From: Myxococcaceae bacterium
GTDB taxonomy: Bacteria > Myxococcota_A > Polyangia > Polyangiales > Ga0077539
DNA length: 64,000 nt
Reading direction: 5' to 3'
Assembly: GCA_004297725.1 (NCBI GenBank)
Contig: SCUS01000133.1
Location: forward strand, 248,001-312,000
The notes under the pieces were generated by a model. It was not told the origin of the DNA, searched no databases, and saw only the letters and a list, made by a program, of their open reading frames with translations. The translations under genes were made by a program, and so were the position numbers. Shown one piece after another: positions 28,781 through 38,013 of the stretch. The first letter of the stretch is position 1; every line of letters starts with the position of its first letter.

Positions 28781-29197
28781 CTATTCCTGCGTCGCGGTGG
28801 TCGTCCCGGCGGCGTCGCCGGCGGCGGTCTTCTTGGTCTTCTTCGGCGCCGGGGGCGGCCGATCGGTCAGCGTGATCGCGATGTGGCTGACGCCCTTCGT
28901 GATCTGCGTCGCGCGACCCATCGCCCGAGGCCGCCAGCGGCGGAGGTGCGAGTTGGGGCCCTTGTCGACCGACCCGATGGACACGTACAGCCCGTCGACG
29001 TCCACCGAGGGGTTGAGCACACGCGCATTGGCCAGAGCCGACTCGATCACCTTTCGGACGACCGGGGCCGCAGCCTTGCGGGTGTACAGCAACATGTTGA
29101 TCGCCTCGGCCACCTTCTGGCCGCGGACAAGGTTCACGACCGTCCGCGCCTTTCGGGGCGCGACACGCGCAAACCGCGCAATCGCCTTGCTCTCCAT
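28781..29197 (-). CDS. rplV: 50S ribosomal protein L22
   Basis: A 138-residue protein whose beta hairpin lines the peptide exit tunnel. The ATG at 29197 ([20 protein letters not shown]) is the family start. [20 protein letters not shown] is the tunnel hairpin. A ~25-residue Ala/Thr/Pro tail follows the usual end. It is the first gene of the operon here. rpsS, rplB, rplW, rplD, rplC and rpsJ, which precede it in most bacteria, are absent, and the frame upstream is non-coding. Confidence 0.97.
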   Translation of the reverse strand: MESKAIARFARVAPRKARTVVNLVRGQKVAEAINMLLYTRKAAAPVVRKVIESALANARVLNPSVDVDGLYVSIGSVDKGPNSHLRRWRPRAMGRATQITKGVSHIAITLTDRPPPAPKKTKKTAAGDAAGTTTATQE

Positions 29198-29341
29198 CGT
29201 CGTTGCTTCCGTTTCACCAGCGCAGTGGCTCTCGCCGGACCTGCTGGGCTCCCATCGACGCGTCCACCCGGGAATTGGGTGCAGCCGCCGACATAGAAGG
29301 TTTCGCCCGTCCGGAACCGAGTTCCTTCGGGGAGGGCGCGG

Positions 29342-29371
29342 CATGTACCACCCGTTTTCCAGGTCCGTCAA
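29342..29371 (-). promoter_or_regulatory. Candidate promoter and leader of the ribosomal protein operon
   Basis: Reading the minus strand, TTGACG (29366-29371) is followed after 17-18 bases by GTACAT/TACATG (29342-29348). A leader of about 140 bases to rplV would follow. The 286 bases from 29198 to 29483 hold no gene on either strand; I see no other structure in them. This is the only strong promoter-like element upstream of the 24-gene run. Confidence 0.45.
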
Positions 29372-29483
29372 GAGCCTCTTGCATTCTGCTCCAACGTAAT
29401 TTCGGAGCTCTCCTGGAATCACCGCAGTACTTGAGTGATTCCGCGGGCGCTGATAGATCTTCGGGCTCTTCCCCAGCCCAGCA

Positions 29484-29571
29484 GCCGGAGTGGCGGAATT
29501 GGCAGACGCAGCGGATTCAAAATCCGCCGAGGTAACCCCTCGTACCGGTTCGACCCCGGTCCCCGGCACCA
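29484..29571 (+). tRNA. tRNA-Leu (anticodon CAA)
   Basis: A class II tRNA with encoded CCA end. The anticodon stem GCGGA/TCCGC encloses TTCAAAA, so the anticodon is CAA (reads UUG). The long variable arm is CGAGG/CCTCG, and the T arm ACCGG/CCGGT with loop TTCGACC. The D stem GCG/CGC and conserved GG are present. The acceptor stem GCCGGAG against CCCCGGC leaves one A-C mismatch at pair 6-67. It points away from the ribosomal operon and lies at its broken front. Confidence 0.93.
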
Positions 29572-29650
29572 GCAGCGCTTCCCGCTCGATTCCCCGACCA
29601 ATCGGCGGTGATCCCGTCCAGCGCAGGCACCCCCGCCCCGCTCCGTTAGG

Positions 29651-31912
29651 ATGCGCCGGGTGATGAAGCCCCCTCCCCGACGGCTCCTCGCGGCGGCGCT
29701 CGCTGCGATGGGCTGCGCGCACGCGACCGCCCCCACCCCCCCTGCACGACGGAGCACCATGCGACACGCCGCCCGAGCGACCACGCCGCCGACCGCCCAC
29801 GCGGATGCGCTGCTCGAACAGTACACGCAGACCTGGCGCTTTCGCCTCGGCGCCCCGGAGTCGGTGCGCGTCGCGCCCGACGGCCGGGAGGTGCTGTTTC
29901 TTCGCTCCGGGGCGAGGGACTTCGTACGCGACCTCTTCGCGTTCGACGTCGCGACGGGCGTCGAGCGCCGTCTTCTCACCGCCGGCGAGCTCCTCGGCGG
30001 CGCGGAGGAGTCGCTCACGGTGGAGGAGCGCGCGCGACGGCAGCGCATGCGGATGGCCGCGCGCGGCATCGCGTCGTTTCAGCTCTCCCCGGACGGAGCG
30101 CGCATCCTGTTCCCCCTCTCGGGCCGGCTGTACGTGTACGAGCGGGCCGCGCAGCGGGCCCGGGCGCTGACCGAGGAGGGCGGCGCGCCCATCGATCCAC
30201 GGTGGTCGCCCGACGGGGCGCGGATCGCGCGCGTGCGCGGCGGCGAGCTGCACGTGATCGAGGTCGCGAGCGGCGCGCAGCAGCGGGTCACCAGCGGGGC
30301 GGGCGGCGGCATCTCGCACGCGACCGCGGAGTTCGTCGCCCAGGAGGAGATGGACCGCATGGAGGGCTACTGGTGGTCCCCGGACTCCCGCACCCTCGCC
30401 TACCAGGAGACCGACGAGCGCGAGGTCGAGCGCTTCCAGATTGCCGATCCGATGCACCCCGAGCGCGCGCCGGACGCGTTCGCGTATCCGCGCGCCGGGC
30501 GGCAGAACGCGCTCGTGAGGCTCGGTCTGGTCTCCGTGCAGGGCGGCGCGACGACGTGGGTGCAGTGGGACCGCGTGGCCTTCCCCTACCTCGCGAAGGT
30601 CGTCTGGAACGAGGCCGCGCCGCTGACGATCCTGGTGCAGAACCGTGCGCAGACGGAGGAGCGGCTGCTGGCGGTCGCGCCGGACGGGACGACCCGCACG
30701 CTGATCACGGAGACCGACCCTGCGTGGTTGAACATCGATTCGTCGGTTCCGCGGTGGCTGCCTGGAGGCACGGGGTTTCTCTGGTCGACGGAGCGCGCCG
30801 GTCGATGGCAGCTCGAGCTGCGCAGGCCCGACGGGACGCTCGATCGCGTGGTGGTGCCGCCGGAGGTCGGCTACCGGCGGCTGCTCCACGTCGACGGGCC
30901 TGGGCGCACGATCCGCTACCTCGCGAGCGACGAGCCCACCGAGCAGCACCTCTGGCGCAGCTCGCTCGATGAGCCCGCGACGCGTGCGAGGGAGACCCCG
31001 CAGCCTGGCGAACACGACGCGGAGATCGGCTCGGACGGCGTCCGGGTGATCCATCGCAGCGCCCTCACGGAGGCATCGACCTGGCAGGTCGTGCGCGGCG
31101 ATCGGGTGGCCGGCAACCTCACCTCCATGGTCGAGGAGCCCGCCCTCGCCCCGCGGGTCGAGCTCGTGCGCGCCGGCGCTGACGAGCTCCGCGCGGCGAT
31201 CGTGCGGCCGTCGAACCACCACCCGGGGCGGCGCTACCCGGTGATCCTGATGGTGTACGGCGGGCCGCACGCGCAGACCGTCGGGCAGGCGCGAGCGCGC
31301 TTCAACCTGTCGCAGTTCTTCGCGGAGCATGGCTTCGTGGTCGTGTCGATCGACGGGCGCGGCACCCCCAACCGGGGGCGCGAGTGGGAGCGGGCCCTCC
31401 ACCGCTCCTTCGGCGACGTGCCCCTCGATGACCAGGTGCGCGGGCTCCAGAGCCTCGGGGAGCGCTACCCCGAGCTCGATCTCCAGCGCGTCGGCATCTA
31501 CGGCTGGTCGTTCGGCGGATACCTCTCGGCGCTCGCCATGCTGCGCCGGTCGGACGTGTTTCGTGCAGGCATCGCGGGCGCGCCGGTGACCGACTGGCGC
31601 GACTACGACACGCACTACACCGAGCGCTACATGGGCGTTCCGACCGGCGACGATGACCCGGCGTATCGCCAGGGCTCGCTGCTTACCTGGGCCGATGGGC
31701 TACGCCGACCGCTGCTCGTGGTGCATGGCACCGCGGACGACAACGTGTACTTCCTCCACGGGGTGCGGCTCTCCGATGCGCTCTTCCGCGCGGGGCGCGC
31801 GCATGAGTTCCTGCCGCTGGCGGGATCGACGCACAGCGTGGCGGACCCGACGGTCGCTACGCTTCTCTACCGTCGGATGGCGGGCTTCTTCCGGCGCCAC
31901 CTCCATCCGTAG
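29651..31912 (+). CDS. S9B family dipeptidyl peptidase (DPP IV-like)
   Basis: A 753-residue secreted serine peptidase that removes X-Pro/X-Ala dipeptides. An N-terminal signal (RRLLAAALAAMGC) may be a weak lipobox with C22. The N-terminal beta-propeller (about 60-490) ends in the alpha/beta-hydrolase domain. The nucleophile is S620 in GWSFGGY; D696 in HGTADDN and H728 in GSTHSV complete the triad with DPP IV-like spacing. AQEEMDRMEGYWWSPD carries the Glu pair that binds the substrate N-terminus in S9B enzymes. Starts at 29651 or 29663 are both possible. Fits a bacterium that digests external protein. It is downstream of the tRNA and probably monocistronic. Confidence 0.93.
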   Translation: MRRVMKPPPRRLLAAALAAMGCAHATAPTPPARRSTMRHAARATTPPTAHADALLEQYTQTWRFRLGAPESVRVAPDGREVLFLRSGARDFVRDLFAFDVATGVERRLLTAGELLGGAEESLTVEERARRQRMRMAARGIASFQLSPDGARILFPLSGRLYVYERAAQRARALTEEGGAPIDPRWSPDGARIARVRGGELHVIEVASGAQQRVTSGAGGGISHATAEFVAQEEMDRMEGYWWSPDSRTLAYQETDEREVERFQIADPMHPERAPDAFAYPRAGRQNALVRLGLVSVQGGATTWVQWDRVAFPYLAKVVWNEAAPLTILVQNRAQTEERLLAVAPDGTTRTLITETDPAWLNIDSSVPRWLPGGTGFLWSTERAGRWQLELRRPDGTLDRVVVPPEVGYRRLLHVDGPGRTIRYLASDEPTEQHLWRSSLDEPATRARETPQPGEHDAEIGSDGVRVIHRSALTEASTWQVVRGDRVAGNLTSMVEEPALAPRVELVRAGADELRAAIVRPSNHHPGRRYPVILMVYGGPHAQTVGQARARFNLSQFFAEHGFVVVSIDGRGTPNRGREWERALHRSFGDVPLDDQVRGLQSLGERYPELDLQRVGIYGWSFGGYLSALAMLRRSDVFRAGIAGAPVTDWRDYDTHYTERYMGVPTGDDDPAYRQGSLLTWADGLRRPLLVVHGTADDNVYFLHGVRLSDALFRAGRAHEFLPLAGSTHSVADPTVATLLYRRMAGFFRRHLHP

Positions 31913-31915
31913 CGC

Positions 31916-33361
31916 TCAGCGCCGCAGCTCGATGATCGCCAGGTCGTAGAGCGCGGGGTTCACGTAGCGATCGCGGACGAAGCGAGCGCGGACGCGTCCG
32001 CCGAGGGTGCCCGCCCCGTGGACCTCGCTCGTGACGAAGAGCGCATCCGTGGGCGCGAGCCGCAGCCGCGAGAGGTCGCGCGCGTCCTCGATGTCGACGA
32101 CCCGTGCGGTGGGCGTGAGGCCGCGGAGCCATGGGCCGAGCTGCGCCGTCGCGATGACCGCGTGCGGGCGGAGGGTGTGGAGCGAGATCCATCGGGCGAT
32201 CGACGCGGTGGGCGGTGGCTCGTCGCGCTGGATCAGCGAGAGCCGCAGCGACTCGTGAGCGAGGGACGCGAGGCCGACGAGGAGGACCGGCAGGGCCGCG
32301 CGAGGCCGACAGCGTAGCAGCGCGGCGGCGCCCGAGGCGAAGCACCACGCCAGCGCCGGGACGATCGGGAGGAGGTGCCTGGGCGACCAGAGGATGTTCT
32401 GCCCGAGGAACACCCAGGCCGCGTAGACGGCCACTCCCGCGGCCACCAGGCGCGAGGAGGAGGAGGCGGGCGCGCGGACCAGGTGCCAGGCGCCGAGGAG
32501 CGAGGTCGCGGAGACGATCGCTCCAGCGACGACGAGGTGGGTGGGGCGATCGCTCCATGGGCCGCCGAGAGCGTGGGTCCAGAGCGTCCAGAGGAAGGCG
32601 CGGACGCGGGCGCCGAGGTCGGGGTGCGTGATCACGCTTCCCCCGAAGCGCTGGAAGTGCCCTGTTCCGTGGTGAAAGACGAGGTAGACGAAGCGCGACG
32701 GGCCCGTCGCGGCGACGACCGGGAGGTAGCCGAGGGCCGTGATCAGCCCGAGCCAGCCGAGCGCGCTGGCGCGGTGGCGGCGATCGAGGACGAGGGCCGC
32801 AGAGAGCGCGGGCGCACAGAGCGCGAAGGTCGATGCGCGCACGAGCAGCACCAGCGCCGAGAGGGCCGCGGTGCGGCGGGCGTCGACCGGGCGGCGGGTC
32901 GCGGAGAGCAGCGCGCACCACGCGAGCGCCGCGCCGAGCATGTCCGACAGCGGGCGGGCGGAGAGCGTCGAAGAGAGCGGCGAGAGGACCAGCAGCGCCG
33001 CGCCGAGCGCGGTGGCCAGCGGGCCGAAGCGAGGAATACACCAACGGGTAAAGAGCGCGGAGAGCGCGGAGAGCGAGAGCGCCGAGACGATCGAGAGGCT
33101 GAGGGCAGGCGACGGGACGACGAGGTGGAGCGCGGCGCCGAGGGCGATGAAGAGGGGATATCCGGGCGGGTGCGGATGGCCCTGCGCGAGGTCGTAGCGG
33201 AGCAGCGCGCGGACGAAGCGGGCGCCGTCGGGGTCCTGCGCGACGGAGACGCAGAAGGGCAGCCGGGACGCGAAGACGAGGGCGCCCAGCGCCCAGGGGA
33301 GGAAGGGCGCGAGGCGGGCGCTCAGCCGGTCAGTGGGAGCCGGCGTCGGCGCCGTTGCCAC
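31916..33361 (-). CDS. GT39-like multi-spanning membrane protein
   Basis: A 481-residue inner-membrane protein with about ten hydrophobic helices. SVAQDPDGARFVRALLRYDL has the acidic residues of the first extracytoplasmic loop, and GHPHPPGYPLFIALG is the conserved motif of a subgroup of GT-C fold transferases of the GT39/DUF2723 kind. These use polyprenyl-phosphate sugars to modify proteins or lipids. Substrate unknown. The start is GTG at 33361, which overlaps the upstream small lipoprotein gene by 32 bases; no later start is more convincing. Stop is 3 bases from the convergent peptidase gene. Confidence 0.8.
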   Translation of the reverse strand: MATAPTPAPTDRLSARLAPFLPWALGALVFASRLPFCVSVAQDPDGARFVRALLRYDLAQGHPHPPGYPLFIALGAALHLVVPSPALSLSIVSALSLSALSALFTRWCIPRFGPLATALGAALLVLSPLSSTLSARPLSDMLGAALAWCALLSATRRPVDARRTAALSALVLLVRASTFALCAPALSAALVLDRRHRASALGWLGLITALGYLPVVAATGPSRFVYLVFHHGTGHFQRFGGSVITHPDLGARVRAFLWTLWTHALGGPWSDRPTHLVVAGAIVSATSLLGAWHLVRAPASSSSRLVAAGVAVYAAWVFLGQNILWSPRHLLPIVPALAWCFASGAAALLRCRPRAALPVLLVGLASLAHESLRLSLIQRDEPPPTASIARWISLHTLRPHAVIATAQLGPWLRGLTPTARVVDIEDARDLSRLRLAPTDALFVTSEVHGAGTLGGRVRARFVRDRYVNPALYDLAIIELRR

Positions 33362-33632
33362 TGCCGGACCCGCTCATGTACGGCGTCGAGAGGGGTGAGC
33401 TCAGGTTGGGCAGGAGGCCCACCACGCAGTCACAGGTCCCGTAGTCGACCCCGCCGTCAGGTAGCGCGCGGCAGGTGCGGTAGCCGAACATCGCCCCGCC
33501 GTCGGGGGCACCCTCGCAGCGACACTGGGTCTGGTCGCCCGGTAGACAACGAGGGCTCGTGTCTCCGCCGCAGCCGGCGAGAAGCAACAGAACCGGAAGG
33601 GCGATCCAGAGGAGACGAAGGGATCTGCACAC
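33330..33632 (-). CDS. Small lipoprotein, cysteine-rich
   Basis: A 100-residue protein starting with GTG at 33632. The signal LLWIALPVLLLLAGC is a clear lipobox (cleavage before C21). The mature part has seven further cysteines (RCLPGDQTQCRCEG, GYRTC, YGTCDCVVG), enough for disulfides, then a Ser/Gly-rich end. The CLPGDQTQCRCEGAPDGGAM pattern recurs in lipoproteins of myxobacteria, but I know no function. Its 3' end overlaps the next gene by 32 bases. Confidence 0.75.
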   Translation of the reverse strand: MCRSLRLLWIALPVLLLLAGCGGDTSPRCLPGDQTQCRCEGAPDGGAMFGYRTCRALPDGGVDYGTCDCVVGLLPNLSSPLSTPYMSGSGSGNGADAGSH

Positions 33633-33737
33633 GGCACGGGGACGCTATCCTGATGAGAGCGAGAGTCAAGATTGATTAGCGGTGCCCGATGGGGTTTGCC
33701 TGGGGGCCCTCGGGGGGAGAAGTATCCGCGGCGAAGT

Positions 33738-35138
<1,401 letters not shown>

Positions 35139-35198
35139 GGGCTGCGCGAGCGCGGAGCCGCGTTTGCGACGCCCGCGGGCGGGAGGTAGCGTTCGCCC

Positions 35199-35750
35199 AT
35201 GCGAGAGATCGCGCTGGGACAGTGGACCTATTTCGCCTGGCACCTGCCCACCGCGCTGCTCTGCGTGGCCACGGGCGTCCTGGCGATGGTCATGGCCCGC
35301 TCGCTCTGGCGTGACGAGCTCGGCCTCGCCGAGAGGCGCCTCCGCTTCTCGGTGCTCGGCTGGAGCGCCGTGCTCTCGTCGCTGCTCTCGCTCGCGGTCT
35401 GGCCCTACCTCTCGGCCTTCGCTTCGGTAGAGGTGCGGCGCGACGGGACCTGGGAGCTGAGCAACTACCTGGGCGTTCCGGTCGCGGTGGTGCCGGCGAG
35501 CGAGTCGCGGCGCGTCGAGGGCGAAGACCTGGGCGGCCTCAACCTGGGCTCCGGGCGCATCCGGGTGCTCCGCGCCGACGGCTCGAGGCTGGAGTCGGTG
35601 CGCATCTCCGGGCGGCGCTTCGACCGCGCCCGGGACGAGCTCGGCTACCCCTCCTCGGCGCTGCGCCCGGCGCGAGGGAGCGTCCTCACCGGCGCCCACA
35701 CCTACGGCCCCAATGGCCCGGTGATGGACGCCGAGCTCGCCTCACGCTGA
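35199..35750 (+). CDS. Hypothetical two-helix membrane protein
   Basis: A 183-residue protein that I do not recognise. Two hydrophobic helices lie at about residues 13-35 and 50-72 ([19 protein letters not shown] and [20 protein letters not shown]). The remaining 110 residues are soluble and beta-rich. A short region after the dehydrogenase stop separates them, so they may be co-transcribed. Its end overlaps the convergent VOC gene by 9 bases. Confidence 0.65.
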   Translation: MREIALGQWTYFAWHLPTALLCVATGVLAMVMARSLWRDELGLAERRLRFSVLGWSAVLSSLLSLAVWPYLSAFASVEVRRDGTWELSNYLGVPVAVVPASESRRVEGEDLGGLNLGSGRIRVLRADGSRLESVRISGRRFDRARDELGYPSSALRPARGSVLTGAHTYGPNGPVMDAELASR

Positions 35751-36224
35751 CGACGCGAGCGCGTCGAAGGCCTCGATCAGCGCAGCCGGCGCCTGCACCA
35801 GCTCGACCAGCACGCCTTCGGCGCCGCGCGGTGCCTCGGCGTTTCCCTTCGGGTGCACGAAGCACACGTCGAAGCCGGAGGCGCCGCGGCGAATACCCCC
35901 CGGGGTAAAGCGAACCCCCTGCGCCGTGAGCCACGCGACCGCCGCGGGCAGGTCGTCGATCCAGAGCCCGACGTGGTTGAGCGCTGGCTCGTGGACGCGC
36001 GGGCTGCGCGACGGGTCGACCGGCTGCATCAGGTCGACCTCCACCCGGGCGAGGCCGCGGCCCACGCTGGTGATGTCCTCGTCCACGTTCTCCCGCTCGC
36101 TGCGGTAGGTGCCCTCCGGGGTGAAGCCCAGCAGGTCGACCCAGAACGCCCGCAGCGCCCCCTTGTCCGCGCCGCCGACGGCGATCTGTTGCACCCCAAG
36201 CACCCGGAACGGCCGGTCGTTCAT
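35742..36224 (-). CDS. VOC-family protein, methylmalonyl-CoA epimerase-like
   Basis: A 160-residue protein of the vicinal oxygen chelate fold with two beta-alpha-beta-beta-beta modules. The start at 36224 has GGAGGAG right before it; an ATG four codons upstream is possible. [14 protein letters not shown] and [20 protein letters not shown] resemble the metal-binding edges of methylmalonyl-CoA epimerase and glyoxalase, with H and E (LVELVQAP) in typical places. The first module has Q-Q where the epimerase has a metal His (HIAIAV type), so catalysis is uncertain. It follows the BNR-repeat gene by 22 bases. Confidence 0.7.
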   Translation of the reverse strand: MNDRPFRVLGVQQIAVGGADKGALRAFWVDLLGFTPEGTYRSERENVDEDITSVGRGLARVEVDLMQPVDPSRSPRVHEPALNHVGLWIDDLPAAVAWLTAQGVRFTPGGIRRGASGFDVCFVHPKGNAEAPRGAEGVLVELVQAPAALIEAFDALASSA

Positions 36225-36246
36225 CGTCTCCTCCATCGGTGTCCGT

Positions 36247-37971
36247 CTAAGGGCGCGCCGAGGGCGGCGGCCGTCGTCGCAGGTCATGGAGCAGGTCGGC
36301 CGCGGACTCCAGGCGCGCCGGGGCCTCGTTGGCCTCGCGCGTGGCGTGCCAGCTACGCCCCTGGTCGTCGCTCCAGCGCACCACCGTGGCGTCGCCGGAC
36401 ATGAACAGCAGCAGCCGCGGCCCCTGGGAGAACATCCACGCCGCGCGCACCGCGAGGCCGCCGTGCCGTACGTCGTCGGAGAGCACCACGAGCTCGTCGC
36501 GCGCGGCGGAGTCCTGCGACGCGAGGGGGCGGCGCAGCACCCGCGGGGCCTCGTGGTCGCCGACCGCGAGCGCCATCACCAGCGCGTCGCCCGAGCGGGC
36601 CAGCGCGCGCAGCCCCGGCATCCGCACCGGCGGGGCGCAGCCGCCCGTGAGCCCGCACGACTGGAAGCTCCCCTCCCCCACGACGGTCACCCCGGCGCCG
36701 TCGCACGCGAGGCGCTGCGCTCGCCCGGAGGCCTCGGTGAGGCCGAGCTCGCGCGGCCCCTGCGCGTCGACGGCGAGCACGCGCGTCGGACCCGCGTCGG
36801 ACACCGCGACGTAGGCGATGGGGCCCGCGTGGCACGTCGAGAGGAGCGCGGCGGGCGAGCGGAGCGGCGTCGGAGCGCGCCACGCGGTCTGCACGCCCAG
36901 CGCGCGGAAATCGAGGGCGAGCCCCCCCGCGGTGGCGGTGCTGGTGATCCACCAGACGAGCGAGGGGCTGCCCGCGGCGGCCAGCGCGGACTCGCGCTCC
37001 AGCGAGACCTCGGGGCCGAGCGGCGCCACCGCCCCGGGCGCGGCGCGAGCGACCTGCTCGAACTGGGCGCGGCCGCCGCGGGTGGTGATCGCATAGACGA
37101 CGTCGTTGCGCGCCCGGAGCGGAAGGCTCTGGAGGGGCACGCCGCGGAGCCCGAAGAGCGGCGTCCAGGGGTCGTCGGCGGAGGCGACAGCGTAGGATCC
37201 GGCGCCCTGGTCGACGAGCACCAGGGCCTCGGCGCGGTCGCTCGGGACCAGCGCCAGCACGCCTCCGGAGGGCCCCGGTGCGGCGGAGCGGCGGCAGCGG
37301 ATGGTGCCTCCCCCGTCGCGGCTGCGGCAGAAGATGCGCTCGCGGCTGTGGTCGACCCACATCATCGAGAGCACGCCGTCGCCCGCGCTCTCGCCCGCCA
37401 GCGTGGCGTTCTCGGAGAGCGACACCGGGAGCTCGTCGCCGGCCTCGACCGAGCGCGGCCGGGGCGCCTCGGCCATCGAGGCCGAGCGGAGCGAGACGCC
37501 CGCGGCGGACAGGCGACGGCCGACGTCGGAGCGCAGGGCGACCCACTGCGGCCTCCAGGCGCCGAGATCGGTGGAGGTGCCGTCGCGGCGCAGCGCGGCC
37601 ACCGCGGCGTCGTCGGCCCGGAGCGCCGTGCGGAGTCGAGCGACGGCCGCCGCCTCGTCGCCTCTCCCGGCGGGGCCCAGCAGGTCGAGGCAGCGCGAGG
37701 GCCAGGCGCGCGCGGCGTCCGGGCCGAGCGCGACGCGGCGCAGGTGGCGGGGCAGCTCGGCCGCGCTCGCTGGGGGCGCCTCGGTGCCGAAGAGGCAGCC
37801 CTCGACGCGGGCCATCGGGTCGACCCACGCCAGCGCCAGACGTCGGCTCTCCTGCTGCCGCGACACCTGCCGCTGCCAGCCGAAGAGGGCCGCCGCGCCG
37901 CCCGCGAGGAGCGTCACTGCGACGCCCGCCACCAGCGCCGTTCGCCCCCCCTCGCGTCGTCTGTGTCTCAC
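36247..37971 (-). CDS. Membrane-anchored protein with BNR/sialidase-like repeats
   Basis: A 574-residue protein starting with GTG at 37971, preceded by GAGGGAG. One N-terminal membrane helix ([21 protein letters not shown]) follows a basic stretch, so the rest is probably periplasmic. About residues 60-150 look helical. From about 190 to the end it is beta-rich and contains Asp-box-like motifs: SRDGGGTI and [11 protein letters not shown] (the last one near perfect). Asp boxes mark beta-propellers of the sialidase/photosystem-stability type. No catalytic residues of sialidases are recognisable. Divergent from the GspE-like ATPase by 42 bases, so the two may be co-regulated. Confidence 0.7.
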   Translation of the reverse strand: MRHRRREGGRTALVAGVAVTLLAGGAAALFGWQRQVSRQQESRRLALAWVDPMARVEGCLFGTEAPPASAAELPRHLRRVALGPDAARAWPSRCLDLLGPAGRGDEAAAVARLRTALRADDAAVAALRRDGTSTDLGAWRPQWVALRSDVGRRLSAAGVSLRSASMAEAPRPRSVEAGDELPVSLSENATLAGESAGDGVLSMMWVDHSRERIFCRSRDGGGTIRCRRSAAPGPSGGVLALVPSDRAEALVLVDQGAGSYAVASADDPWTPLFGLRGVPLQSLPLRARNDVVYAITTRGGRAQFEQVARAAPGAVAPLGPEVSLERESALAAAGSPSLVWWITSTATAGGLALDFRALGVQTAWRAPTPLRSPAALLSTCHAGPIAYVAVSDAGPTRVLAVDAQGPRELGLTEASGRAQRLACDGAGVTVVGEGSFQSCGLTGGCAPPVRMPGLRALARSGDALVMALAVGDHEAPRVLRRPLASQDSAARDELVVLSDDVRHGGLAVRAAWMFSQGPRLLLFMSGDATVVRWSDDQGRSWHATREANEAPARLESAADLLHDLRRRPPPSARP

Positions 37972-38013
37972 GTCTCCCTCGGGCCTCTCCGGTGTAGCGT
38001 CGGACCTTACACC

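Noticed and set aside
29198-31615. Upstream extension of the rplV frame across the tRNA and the peptidase gene
   Set aside because: The frame is open only by chance. rplV begins with its family start at 29197, and the extension would run antisense to a tRNA and a clear S9 peptidase.
35742-36224. Firm call of methylmalonyl-CoA epimerase
   Set aside because: One expected metal-binding histidine in the first half is replaced, and no mutase genes are adjacent, so only a VOC-family call is justified.
36109-38013. Upstream extension of the GspE-like gene
   Set aside because: Residues before 38014 are antisense to the BNR-repeat gene and without similarity; the ATG at 38014 gives a sensible N-terminus.
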